DNA of 59,915 nucleotides from Cyanobacterium stanieri LEGE 03274 (GTDB lineage Bacteria; Cyanobacteriota; Cyanobacteriia; Cyanobacteriales; Cyanobacteriaceae). A model generated the notes under the pieces. That model was not told where the DNA came from and ran no database searches. It worked only from the letters and a program-made list of their open reading frames with translations. This document shows, piece after piece, positions 35,444 to 43,555 of this stretch (positions within the stretch are counted from its first letter, which is position 1; every line of letters starts with the position of its first letter). The position numbers and the translations under genes were made by a program. The stretch covers positions 1-59,915 of the forward strand of contig NZ_JADEWC010000020.1 in the NCBI RefSeq assembly GCF_015207825.1, read 5' to 3'.

Positions 35444-36625
35444 TTAAAAAGTAATTCCTGCGTTTTCCCATCGTTGTAAGGCTTCCCCGAGTCTGTCACA
35501 ATCGGCGATTAAACTAACTCTTACATAACCTTCACCCCCTTCCCCAAAAGCGTTACCTGGAGTTACTACCACCCCTGTTTTTTGTAATAAATCGAGGGCG
35601 AAATCAGTGGAGTTAGAATTGCGAGGGGTGGGAATCCAAAGATACATGGTTGCTTGAGAGGGTTTCACATCCCAACCCATTTTTTTGATCCCCTCGAGGA
35701 AAAAATCACGGCGTTTTTGATACCTTTTTTGTACTTCGTGAATATAGCTATCGGGCAATTCGAGGGCGGTTTGGGCTGCGGCTTGGATAACGCTAAAAAT
35801 ACCATAGTCAAGGTTGGTTTTCAGGGTGCGCAATCCTTGGATGATGTCGCTGTTACCCACCACAAATCCCACGCGCCAACCTGCCATATTATAGGTTTTG
35901 GAAAGGGTGTGAAATTCCACGCCGATTTCTTTTGCCCCTTTGATTTCCAGTAAGCTGGTGGGTTCGTATCCTTCAAAAGCTAATTCTGCATAGGCTAAAT
36001 CATGGACGAGCATCACTTGATAATGTCTTGCCCATTCCACCGCTTGTTCATAAAATTCTCGGGGGGCGGTGGCGGTGGTGGGGTTGTTGGGATAGTTAAA
36101 GTAAATGATTTTGGTTTTTCGGGCTACTTCTTCGGGTATGGTGTCAAAGTCAATTAACCAATTATTTTCGGCACTGAGGCGGGGTGCGTAAATGTTTGCC
36201 CCTGCGATCGCCGGGCCTCGATAATGGGCAGGGTAAGAGGGGCTAGGAACGATGACAGTGTCCCCTGGGTTGACGTAGGCGAGGGCTAAATGGGATAAAC
36301 CTTCTTTTGAACCCAAAAGGGGTAAGGCTTCGTTATCGGGGCTTAACTCCACGTCATAGCGTCTTTGGTACCACTGGGCGATCGCATTTCTAAAGTTGGC
36401 AGTACCTTCAAAGGGGGGATAACCGTGGTATTGAGCAACGGAAAGGGCTTGTTTAGCGGCTTCGATAATTGGTTCGGGTGCAAAACCATCAGGATTTCCC
36501 ATCCCTAAGTCTATCAAGTCTAATCCTTGCTCTCTGGCTTTGGCTTTTAGTTCATCTAAACGGGCGAAAACATAGGGAGGTAAAGCACTTAAACGATCTG
36601 CACGGTGAATCCAATTATTTTCCAT
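35444..36625 (-). CDS. PLP-dependent aminotransferase (AlaC/DapL-like)
   Basis: A class I/II fold-type I aminotransferase of 393 residues from the ATG at 36625. A TTG at 36682 would add 19 residues without family support. The N-terminus has LPPYVFARLDELKAKAREQGLDLIDLGMGNPD, the cofactor Lys lies in HTLSKTYNMAGWRVGF, and the Arg binding the carboxylate lies in GGEGYVRVSLIAD. The LPPYVF start and overall form resemble alanine aminotransferase AlaC and cyanobacterial LL-diaminopimelate aminotransferase-like enzymes. The substrate cannot be decided from sequence. Confidence 0.88.
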   Translation of the reverse strand: MENNWIHRADRLSALPPYVFARLDELKAKAREQGLDLIDLGMGNPDGFAPEPIIEAAKQALSVAQYHGYPPFEGTANFRNAIAQWYQRRYDVELSPDNEALPLLGSKEGLSHLALAYVNPGDTVIVPSPSYPAHYRGPAIAGANIYAPRLSAENNWLIDFDTIPEEVARKTKIIYFNYPNNPTTATAPREFYEQAVEWARHYQVMLVHDLAYAELAFEGYEPTSLLEIKGAKEIGVEFHTLSKTYNMAGWRVGFVVGNSDIIQGLRTLKTNLDYGIFSVIQAAAQTALELPDSYIHEVQKRYQKRRDFFLEGIKKMGWDVKPSQATMYLWIPTPRNSNSTDFALDLLQKTGVVVTPGNAFGEGGEGYVRVSLIADCDRLGEALQRWENAGITF

Positions 36626-36674
36626 AGGTAGTTTTTGATTTGGTGTTGAAAATTTTGTTCTTTGGTGTGGATAA

Positions 36675-36701
36675 ATTGACAATGGACAATTGAAAATGAA
36701 T
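36675..36701. repeat. STRR-like heptamer array (ATTGACA class)
   Basis: About four 7-bp units, ATTGACA, ATGGACA, ATTGAAA and ATGAATT, just upstream of the aminotransferase gene. Confidence 0.75.
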
Positions 36702-36800
36702 TTTTTTTTCCAGTTTAGTTAGAATTAAGGACGTGGTTTAGTAATTAGATGAAGTATTATTGAATCACAAAAGGCACTTAAATACTCTTCTTATGGTTAC

Positions 36801-36830
36801 CATTCCCCATTGCCTATTCCCCATTCCCCG
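36801..36830. repeat. STRR-like heptamer array (GGGAAT class, inverted)
   Basis: Read on the minus strand the units are variants of AATGGGG and AATAGGC at 7-bp spacing. They lie between the divergent aminotransferase and metG genes. Confidence 0.75.
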
Positions 36831-36893
36831 CCTATATGATATGAAATATATACAGAACATCTACTATTTAAACCAACAATAATTAACTTTTCA

Positions 36894-38495
36894 ATGAATA
36901 GTGTTAATAATTCTATTACAAAAGATACCTTTGCATTAACTACTCCTCTATATTATGTTAATGGTCTTCCTCACATTGGTAGTGCCTATACTACCATGGC
37001 AGCCGATGCGATCGCCCGTTGGCAACGGTTAGCAGGTCGTGAGGTGTTACTATTAACGGGTACAGACGAACATGGTCAAAAAATCCAGCGCACCGCCGAA
37101 GAAAATGGTGTCGAACCTCAAGCCCATTGCGATCGCATTTCAGCCACATTTAGAGAGCTATGGGAAAAATTAAACATTCAATATGATCATTTCAGCCGTA
37201 CCACCGCCCCCAATCATGAAAAAATTGTACAGGAGTTTTTAGGGCGGGTATGGGAAAAAGGAGATATATATTTAGATCAACAACAAGGCTGGTATTGTGT
37301 CGCCTGTGAAGAATTCAAAGAAGAAAGAGAATTACTAGAGGATGGCTGTTGCCCTATCCATACCAACCGCAAAGCCGAATGGCGCGATGAGCAAAATTAT
37401 TTTTTCCGTCTTTCTGCCTACCAAGAAAAATTAGAAAAATTTTACGCAGAAAACCCCGATTTTATTCAACCTGTCAGCCGTCGCAATGAAGTTCTAAATT
37501 TCGTCAAAGGAGGCTTACAGGATTTTTCCATCTCACGGGTAAACCTTGATTGGGGTATCCCCATTCCTGAAAATCCCGAACATACCATTTATGTGTGGTT
37601 TGATGCCCTTTTGGGTTACATTACCCCTCTGCTAGAAGAAGGAGAAGAAGTTACCCTCGCCAACGCCCTCAAAAAATGGTATCCCTACAGCTTACACCTT
37701 ATCGGCAAAGATATATTGCGTTTTCATGCCATCTACTGGGTAGCCATGTTGATGTCGGCAGATTTACCTTTGCCAAAACAGGTATTTGGCCATGGTTTTT
37801 TAACCAAAGATGGACAAAAAATGGGTAAAAGTTTGGGTAATACATTAGATCCTGTGGAACTTTTGGAAAAATATGATTCTGATGCTGTGCGTTATTATTT
37901 CCTCAAGGCCATTGAATTTGGCAAGGATGGAGATTTTAATGAAACTCGTTTTGTCAACACCCTTAATGCCGATTTAGCCAATGATTTGGGTAATTTACTT
38001 AATCGCAGTTTGGGTATGTTGAAAAAATACTGTAAGGGTAGTTTGGATGATGGTTTGATTATTTCTGAGGATAACCCTATCAAAAAAATTGGCGAAACCC
38101 TGTGCGATCGCACCTCCACCGCCTATAATAAATATCAGTTTCATCAAGCCTGTGAAGAAATAATGGAATTAGTAAGGGCTTGTAATAAATACATTGACGA
38201 AAGCGCCCCTTGGGCCTTACATAAACAAGGAGAAAGTCAAAAAGTCCAAGAAATCCTTTATACAGTCCTCGAATCCGTCCGATTATCAGGGCTTCTTCTT
38301 GCCCCCATTATTCCTAATATCAGCAGTAAAATATATCAACAATTAGGTTTTAATTATGACTTTAATAATAAAAACTTAACTATTAATAGCGAAGAACTAA
38401 AAGACCATTTTAATTGGGGAACATTAAGTTTAAATAAAGATTTAAACCGAGCAGTTCCTATTTTTGCTAAACTCGAACTAGGAGATCCTCACTGA
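36894..38495 (+). CDS. metG: Methionyl-tRNA synthetase
   Basis: A class I synthetase that charges tRNA-Met, 533 residues. The HIGH-type motif reads PHIGSAY (about 26-32) and the KMSKS loop reads DGQKMGKSLGN. A Cys-rich insert (CVACEEFKEERELLEDGCCP) gives the zinc-binding connective peptide. The anticodon-binding helical domain follows. There is no C-terminal EMAP-like tRNA-binding domain, so this is the short form. The start ATG is preceded by AT-rich sequence with an STRR-like array. Confidence 0.96.
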   Translation: MNSVNNSITKDTFALTTPLYYVNGLPHIGSAYTTMAADAIARWQRLAGREVLLLTGTDEHGQKIQRTAEENGVEPQAHCDRISATFRELWEKLNIQYDHFSRTTAPNHEKIVQEFLGRVWEKGDIYLDQQQGWYCVACEEFKEERELLEDGCCPIHTNRKAEWRDEQNYFFRLSAYQEKLEKFYAENPDFIQPVSRRNEVLNFVKGGLQDFSISRVNLDWGIPIPENPEHTIYVWFDALLGYITPLLEEGEEVTLANALKKWYPYSLHLIGKDILRFHAIYWVAMLMSADLPLPKQVFGHGFLTKDGQKMGKSLGNTLDPVELLEKYDSDAVRYYFLKAIEFGKDGDFNETRFVNTLNADLANDLGNLLNRSLGMLKKYCKGSLDDGLIISEDNPIKKIGETLCDRTSTAYNKYQFHQACEEIMELVRACNKYIDESAPWALHKQGESQKVQEILYTVLESVRLSGLLLAPIIPNISSKIYQQLGFNYDFNNKNLTINSEELKDHFNWGTLSLNKDLNRAVPIFAKLELGDPH

Positions 38496-38832
38496 TCCTC
38501 AAGATTTTTTATCTCCTCTAATTATGGGGAATAGATATATATTTATGTGTTAAGCCTTAATTATTGGTAATAACTGTGAAAACACAAACATAATAAATTA
38601 TAAAATTATCCATATAAATAAAACTTTTAACTTTCACAATTCCATAAATAAAAGCAAAATACAAATAATATCTTATGGGCAATAAACCTAGTTTAAAAAC
38701 CTTGAAAATCTTGATAAAATATTAGTGTTCTTCCCAATAAAATATTTTATATATCAAAAATTTAAAATTTAATCAAAACAATTTAATAAACTTTTTTAAT
38801 TTATATTTAATATCACCAAAAAGGATAAAAAA
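38496..38832. other. Long AT-rich gap upstream of the NYN gene
   Basis: 337 bp of very AT-rich DNA with no credible open frame or repeat copy. It probably holds the promoter and 5' leader of the LabA-like gene. Nothing more specific was seen. Confidence 0.4.
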
Positions 38833-39438
38833 ATGTGGGATAACTTTGATAGCGATCCCGTTTTTCCGCCCGAACAAGTGTTGGAAAATCGGGGGCGTGT
38901 AGCCATTTTTATAGATGGCTCTAACTTATTCTATGCTGCCTTACAGCTGGGAGTAGAAATTGACTATACCAAACTTTTATATCGTCTCACCGCAGGGGCA
39001 AAACTCCTTAGGGCTTTTTTCTATACAGGAGTAGATCGCACCAACGAGAAGCAACAGGGCTTTTTGTTATGGATGAGGCGTAACGGTTATCGAGTCATTG
39101 CCAAAGATTTGGTACAGTTGCCCGATGGCTCAAAAAAAGCTAACCTCGACGTTGAAATTGCCGTGGATTTAATGGCCTTAGTGGGTTCTTATGACACTGC
39201 CGTTTTAGTCAGTGGCGATGGCGATTTAGCTTATGCTGTGGATGCTGTTAGTTATAGGGGCGCTCGGATTGAGGTGGTCAGTTTACGTTCTATGACTAGT
39301 GATAGTCTTATTAATGTAGCAGATCGTTACATCGATTTAGATCAAATTCGGGAAGACATCCAAAAACACCGTAAATCAAATTTGACCTATGACAGTTTTT
39401 CTCCCTATCATTTGACGGAAAATAGAGACGAGGATTAA
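38833..39438 (+). CDS. NYN-domain protein (LabA/DUF88 family)
   Basis: A 201-residue NYN (PIN-like) domain protein. The acidic residues typical of the fold are present in VAIFIDGSNLFYAA (about 24-37), LDVEIAVDLMAL (about 96-107) and VLVSGDGDLAYAV (about 116-128), so RNase activity is possible. LabA of Synechococcus, a relative, takes part in circadian output from KaiC. Whether this is the LabA orthologue or a paralogue cannot be told. It is soluble with no partner gene. The stop codon is followed at once by an STRR-like array. Confidence 0.85.
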   Translation: MWDNFDSDPVFPPEQVLENRGRVAIFIDGSNLFYAALQLGVEIDYTKLLYRLTAGAKLLRAFFYTGVDRTNEKQQGFLLWMRRNGYRVIAKDLVQLPDGSKKANLDVEIAVDLMALVGSYDTAVLVSGDGDLAYAVDAVSYRGARIEVVSLRSMTSDSLINVADRYIDLDQIREDIQKHRKSNLTYDSFSPYHLTENRDED

Positions 39439-39472
39439 TGGATAATTGAGAATTGATAATGGAGAATTAATA
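39438..39472. repeat. STRR-like heptamer array (ATGGATA/ATTGAGA class)
   Basis: Five 7-bp units, ATGGATA, ATTGAGA, ATTGATA, ATGGAGA and ATTAATA. The first base is the last base of the NYN gene stop codon. Confidence 0.8.
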
Positions 39473-39506
39473 GCCATACAGAATCTGTAAATCAAAATAA
39501 ATATTA

Positions 39507-39590
39507 GTTCAATTTATTGAACGTTGACTGTTAGCCGTGTAATAAATTACACGGTGGATGGTGGTACACTTTATTAATCTGATTTAGTAT
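39507..39590. repeat. MITE-family core fragment
   Basis: It holds GTTCAATTTATTGAAC (39507-39522), the hairpin CCGTGTAATAAATTACACGG (39535-39554) and a degraded ATCTGATTTAGTAT stretch, in the same order as in the elements at 17.0 and 45.4 kb. No clear terminal repeats. Confidence 0.7.
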
Positions 39591-39599
39591 ATATTTATA

Positions 39600-40394
39600 A
39601 TGAAAATTGCAACGTGGAATGTTAATTCTATTCGTACGAGGGAAGACCATGTAAAACAATGGTTAGGAGATCAAGATATTGATATTTTGTGTTTACAAGA
39701 AACTAAGGTCATTGATCAAGACTTTCCCCGTCAAAGTTTTCTTGATTTAGGTTATCAAGTTTATGTTTTTGGACAAAAAGCCTATAATGGTGTCGCCATT
39801 TTTAGTAAAAAGCCTTTAGAATCTATTGATTATGGTTTTAATGGAATTTTTAATAATCAAGAAAAAGTCGGTAATTTAGATGAACAAAAAAGGGTAATAA
39901 GTGGAGTAATTGATAATATTAGAATTGTAAATCTTTATGTGCCTAATGGTAACTCTTTAGGCTCAGAAAAATATGAATATAAATTACAATGGTTAGAGCT
40001 TTTACAAGAGTATTTAAAGACCATTGATCCCCAAAAAACTGATTTATTAGTATGTGGAGATTTTAATATTGCTCTCGAGGACAAGGATATATATAAACCA
40101 GAGGGCAGAGAAAAACACGTCATGGCAACTCCCACAGAAAGGGAAGCCTTGAAAAAAGTAATAGATTTGGGTTTAGAAGATGTTTTCCGTAAGTTTTACC
40201 CAGAAGAAGGGCATTATAGTTGGTGGGATTATCGTCAAGGAGGTTTTGCCAAAAACCGAGGCTGGAGAATTGACCATATCTATCTAAGTCCATCTCTTTT
40301 ACCTCGGGCGATGGATTGTGTCATAGACATTGAACCCAGAAAGTTAGTAAAACCTAGTGATCATGCCCCTGTGATTGTGGAAATATCTGGTTAG
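39600..40394 (+). CDS. xth: Exodeoxyribonuclease III
   Basis: A 264-residue AP endonuclease / 3'-5' exonuclease of base-excision repair (EEP fold). The start is MKIATWNVNSIRTR, the metal-binding Glu is in CLQETKV, GDFNIALEDKDI gives the Asp-Asn pair, and the C-terminal DHAPVIVEI gives the catalytic Asp-His. All motifs are intact and the length is usual. The promoter region contains MITE-family fragments. It converges on fabF. Confidence 0.95.
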   Translation: MKIATWNVNSIRTREDHVKQWLGDQDIDILCLQETKVIDQDFPRQSFLDLGYQVYVFGQKAYNGVAIFSKKPLESIDYGFNGIFNNQEKVGNLDEQKRVISGVIDNIRIVNLYVPNGNSLGSEKYEYKLQWLELLQEYLKTIDPQKTDLLVCGDFNIALEDKDIYKPEGREKHVMATPTEREALKKVIDLGLEDVFRKFYPEEGHYSWWDYRQGGFAKNRGWRIDHIYLSPSLLPRAMDCVIDIEPRKLVKPSDHAPVIVEISG

Positions 40395-40433
40395 GGGTAA
40401 AATTCCAGTGGTGGGCAATGCCCACCCTATTAA

Positions 40434-41684
40434 TTATCGATATTTACGGAAGGCTAGGGTAACGTTATGACCGCCAAAACCGAAGGAGTTGGATAAGGCT
40501 ACCTCAACGGTTACTTTACGGCTGTTATGGGCGATGTAGTCGAGGTCACAATCGGGATCTGGATTGGTGAGGTTGATGGTAGGAGGTACTTGGTCATGGG
40601 CGATCGCCATTACCGTTGCCACAGCCTCAATGCCACCAGAACCACCCAAAAGATGACCTGTCATGGACTTAGTAGAACTAACCAAAACTTGACGGGCATT
40701 ATCTCCCAGAGCATTTTTAATGGCTTTGGTTTCCGTGGAATCGTTGGCAGGGGTACTCGTTCCGTGGGCGTTAATATAACTCACTTCATCGGGAGACAAG
40801 CCCCCATCCTTAAGGGCTAATTCGATCGCCCTTGTAGCCCCCAATCCCTCGGGTACAGGGGCAGTCATATGATAGGCATCACAGGTCATCCCATAACCCA
40901 CCATTTCGGCGTAAATTTTAGCTCCCCTGGCCAAAGCGTGTTCCCTTTCTTCAAGGATGAGAATACCACAACCCTCACCCATAACAAAACCATCCCTATC
41001 TTGATCAAAAGGACGACTAGCAATCTCAGGATTATCATTGCGAGTGGACATGGCCTTTGCCGAAGCAAAACCAGCCATCGCCAAAGGAGTTACCGCCGCT
41101 TCAGTTCCCCCACAAATCATCGCCTTAGCATAGCCAGAGCGCACGAGACGAAAAGCATCACCAATGGCATTAGAACCCGCCGCACAGGCCGTTACAGGAC
41201 ACGAATTAGGGCCTTTAGCTCCCACATGGATAGCCGTTAAACCTGCGGCCATATTGGCAATCATGGTAGGTACGAGGAAAGGAGAAACCCTCCCTGGCCC
41301 TTTACTAAGTAATATTTCCTGTTGATCTTCCATTACCTTTAAACCCCCTACCCCCGTACCGATTACGATGCCGATGTCATGGGCGTTACTATCATCAATG
41401 GTCAGTTGAGCATCCTCTAGCGCCATTTTACTGGTAGCTACGGCAAATTGAGAAAATCTAGCCATGCGTTTAGCCTCTTTTTTGTCCATGAAATCAAGGG
41501 GCTCAAATCCTTTCACTTCTCCAGCAATTTTACAAGCATGATTGGTGGTATCAAAAAGGGTAATTAAACCGATGCCATTACGTCCTTGAGTTAAACCTTG
41601 CCAATATTCTTCAATGTTATTGCCGATGGGAGTAATAGCCCCTAAACCAGTGACGACAACTCTTTTTAGTTGTTGATTACTCAT
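40434..41684 (-). CDS. fabF: 3-oxoacyl-[acyl-carrier-protein] synthase II
   Basis: A 416-residue condensing enzyme of fatty acid elongation (KAS II). The catalytic Cys is in TACAAGSNAIGDA, and the two His residues are in INAHGTSTPANDSTE and STKSMTGHLLGGSGG. It lies downstream of acpP on the same strand, the standard acpP-fabF order; a symmetric hairpin sits in the 161-bp gap and may let acpP be made in excess. The start ATG at 41684 fits the conserved RVVVTGLGAITP beginning. Confidence 0.97.
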   Translation of the reverse strand: MSNQQLKRVVVTGLGAITPIGNNIEEYWQGLTQGRNGIGLITLFDTTNHACKIAGEVKGFEPLDFMDKKEAKRMARFSQFAVATSKMALEDAQLTIDDSNAHDIGIVIGTGVGGLKVMEDQQEILLSKGPGRVSPFLVPTMIANMAAGLTAIHVGAKGPNSCPVTACAAGSNAIGDAFRLVRSGYAKAMICGGTEAAVTPLAMAGFASAKAMSTRNDNPEIASRPFDQDRDGFVMGEGCGILILEEREHALARGAKIYAEMVGYGMTCDAYHMTAPVPEGLGATRAIELALKDGGLSPDEVSYINAHGTSTPANDSTETKAIKNALGDNARQVLVSSTKSMTGHLLGGSGGIEAVATVMAIAHDQVPPTINLTNPDPDCDLDYIAHNSRKVTVEVALSNSFGFGGHNVTLAFRKYR

Positions 41685-41709
41685 AATTTTTTACATATAA
41701 AACAAAATT

Positions 41710-41733
41710 ATCTGCTGAGGTGAGCAGATTTTT
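41710..41733. terminator. Hairpin between acpP and fabF, possible attenuator
   Basis: ATCTGCT pairs with AGCAGAT around a 6-nt loop. A TTTTT run follows on the plus strand; on the minus strand, the direction of acpP-fabF, only AATTTTG follows. It may partly stop or stabilise the acpP transcript. Confidence 0.5.
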
Positions 41734-41845
41734 CCAAGAATAAAATTTTATTTAAAAAGCGAGTAAGTTAAGCCCACAGAAAAGAAAATAAAATTTCTGT
41801 AACTTAACCTTTACGCTCTTATGGTTATTAATGGCGATATACTTT

Positions 41846-42094
41846 TTAAGCAGTCGCTTTGGTTTTAGCTTGGATATGTTCTACCGCTGCTCCTACGGTT
41901 AAAATTTTCTCGGCTTCTTCGTCGGAGATTTCGATCTCGAAGGCTTCTTCTAAGGCCATGACTAATTCTACAACGTCTAAAGAATCAGCGTCTAAGTCGT
42001 TAGCAAAATTTGCTTCGGGGGTGACATCTGCTGCATCTACGTCTAATTGTTCTACTACGATTTCTTTTACTTTTTCAAATATTTCTGAGTTCAT
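41846..42094 (-). CDS. acpP: Acyl carrier protein
   Basis: An 82-residue carrier for growing fatty acyl chains. The phosphopantetheine attachment serine lies in [12 protein letters not shown]. The acidic helical composition and length are standard. It heads the acpP-fabF pair on the minus strand. The short tail IQAKTKATA is usual in cyanobacteria. Confidence 0.97.
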   Translation of the reverse strand: MNSEIFEKVKEIVVEQLDVDAADVTPEANFANDLDADSLDVVELVMALEEAFEIEISDEEAEKILTVGAAVEHIQAKTKATA

Positions 42095-42258
42095 ATTTAA
42101 TATCTATTTTATTATTTTAGTCCGCCTGTTACTTTTTCTTGAGAGTTTCAAGGTAAAATATAACTTTGACGGGTTAACCGTTTTTTAGTTTACAATTTTT
42201 TGGTCAGCAATTCATCATTATCCCTAAAATAAATGATTTATTTTGCTTTTTTGATGTT

Positions 42259-42289
42259 AAAAAATTGTAGGGCTTGGTGCTCAAGCCCT
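42259..42289 (-). terminator. Rho-independent terminator of psbK
   Basis: On the minus strand AGGGCTTG-AGCAC-CAAGCCCT (perfect 8-bp stem) is followed by ACAATTTTTT, 19 bp past the psbK stop. Confidence 0.85.
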
Positions 42290-42307
42290 TGTTTGAAATA
42301 ATTGAGT

Positions 42308-42445
42308 TTATCTAAAACCTACTGCCGCTTGCCATACAAACGCTAACAAGAGGAAAAATAGGGGAATTACGGGTAAAACATCTACTAAGGGTTTGAACAT
42401 TGCGTAAGCCTCTGGTAGTTGGGCTAGTAACATAGTTGCTTCCAT
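42308..42445 (-). CDS. psbK: Photosystem II protein K
   Basis: A 45-residue frame recognised by eye. The protein contains [20 protein letters not shown] and ends [11 protein letters not shown], the sequence of PsbK, a single-helix subunit at the CP43 side of photosystem II. The first eight residues are a short leader removed in mature PsbK, which starts near KLPEAY in other species. The ribosome site AAGGAAAA lies before the ATG. Its own terminator follows, so it is a single-gene unit. psbI is not adjacent. Confidence 0.95.
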   Translation of the reverse strand: MEATMLLAQLPEAYAMFKPLVDVLPVIPLFFLLLAFVWQAAVGFR

Positions 42446-42518
42446 TTATAAATTTTCCTTACTAAATAGATTTTTGTAGTTAATATTTTATATTATCATC
42501 AACGGTGATTGATTATGC

Positions 42519-43037
42519 TTAAAAGAATTTAATGGGATTGATAATTTTCGCCATGGTTTTATAGGTTTCTAAGATGCGATCGCCATGTATTTGCACTTCG
42601 TCGGTGGGATAATTTTCGACAATTTCCATTAAACTAATTTTGTTATCATCTAGGGCGGAAGTGACTAAAGCACCCCGTAGGGCTTCGATGTTAGCTCGAT
42701 TAGAAGGGGTGGTAATAATTTCTCCGAGGGGATTTAAAAAGATTAAGCCTAGGGGGCTATTGAGGGTGCGAGACAGGGTGATGGGGTTGATGGGAATTTC
42801 TTTGGTTAATGCCCATTGCATTCGTTGGGGGTTTTGCTCGGTGGCTCTAAAATATCTCTGGATAGAGCTTGACATTTGTCCACTACGTCCGAATTCTGAG
42901 AGTTCAGCAACGGTCATGGACATCCTATGATTATGATAGCGAATGGTGACCCGTTCCGAGGCGATCGCCTTTAGTGGGGGCATTAAAAAAAATAGGAGTA
43001 ACCCTAACCATAGTTGTTGTAATTTTCCTTGTGACAT
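42519..43037 (-). CDS. DUF1400 family exported protein
   Basis: About 172 residues from the ATG at 43037, which gives a clean signal peptide (LWLGLLLFFLMPPLKAIA). An ATG at 43064 would start inside an STRR-like array and adds 9 residues. The mature part, SERVTIRYHNHRMSMTVAELSEFGRSG, matches DUF1400, found in cyanobacteria, often fused to an alpha/beta hydrolase domain; here only the DUF1400 part is present. It is probably periplasmic. The function is unknown. Confidence 0.82.
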   Translation of the reverse strand: MSQGKLQQLWLGLLLFFLMPPLKAIASERVTIRYHNHRMSMTVAELSEFGRSGQMSSSIQRYFRATEQNPQRMQWALTKEIPINPITLSRTLNSPLGLIFLNPLGEIITTPSNRANIEALRGALVTSALDDNKISLMEIVENYPTDEVQIHGDRILETYKTMAKIINPIKFF

Positions 43038-43044
43038 AAATTTA

Positions 43045-43072
43045 AGGGAATGGGCAACAGGCAATGGGCAAT
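43045..43072. repeat. STRR-like heptamer array (GGGCAAT class)
   Basis: Four units, AGGGAAT, GGGCAAC, AGGCAAT and GGGCAAT, lie directly upstream of the DUF1400 start. Confidence 0.82.
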
Positions 43073-43121
43073 GGTGGTAATATTTTTACTAATCAATAGT
43101 TTTGGTAGTCAAAATATATTT

Positions 43122-43335
43122 CATACTAAATCCTGTTTCAATAATATACTAATTAGAGTGGGGAACAGGCAACAGATAAAAGATAATAATTATTTATTAT
43201 CAATTGTTACACGGTGGATAATAGTAAACCTTAAAAATCGGATTTGGTATCACATTGTAATTAAGCAACATCACACCTCTAACTTACACTGCAAAACTTG
43301 TGCTACTCATAACCCGTTATCCCGAATTGAGGTTA
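43122..43335. repeat. MITE-like element (copy 3)
   Basis: The right end is TTATCCCGAATTGAGGTTA (43317-43335), a diverged form of the family end. Reading inward on the minus strand, the sequence aligns by eye with copy 1 through ATAACGGGTTATG, GTAGCACAAGT, GGTGTGATGTT and ACCAAATCCGATTT. The left part (43122-43180) instead matches the start of the element at 57.4 kb (CTGTTTCAATAATATACTAA). No clear left inverted repeat was seen. Confidence 0.75.
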
Positions 43336-43395
43336 CATAACTTGATTTCGATACAAAAATCTTTAGTCTTGCGTGAGGGAAATCAGAGGCAAAGA

Positions 43396-43430
43396 ATTGA
43401 CAATGAACCATGGACAATTGACAATTATTT
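43396..43430. repeat. STRR-like heptamer array (ATTGACA class)
   Basis: Five units, ATTGACA, ATGAACC, ATGGACA, ATTGACA and ATTATTT, in the region upstream of the M50 protease gene. Confidence 0.8.
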
Positions 43431-43555
43431 AAGATGATCATAAATCCAAATCAAAAAACTATTGCCCTTTGCTCTCTACCTTCTGCTGAACAATTCTTTT
43501 TTGGTAACAATATAACAGGAATCATTTGCTCACAATTAAAGATAATTTATCCATA

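Noticed and set aside
40869-41240. 123-codon plus-strand frame inside fabF
   Set aside because: Antisense to a conserved gene, and its composition follows from fabF codons.
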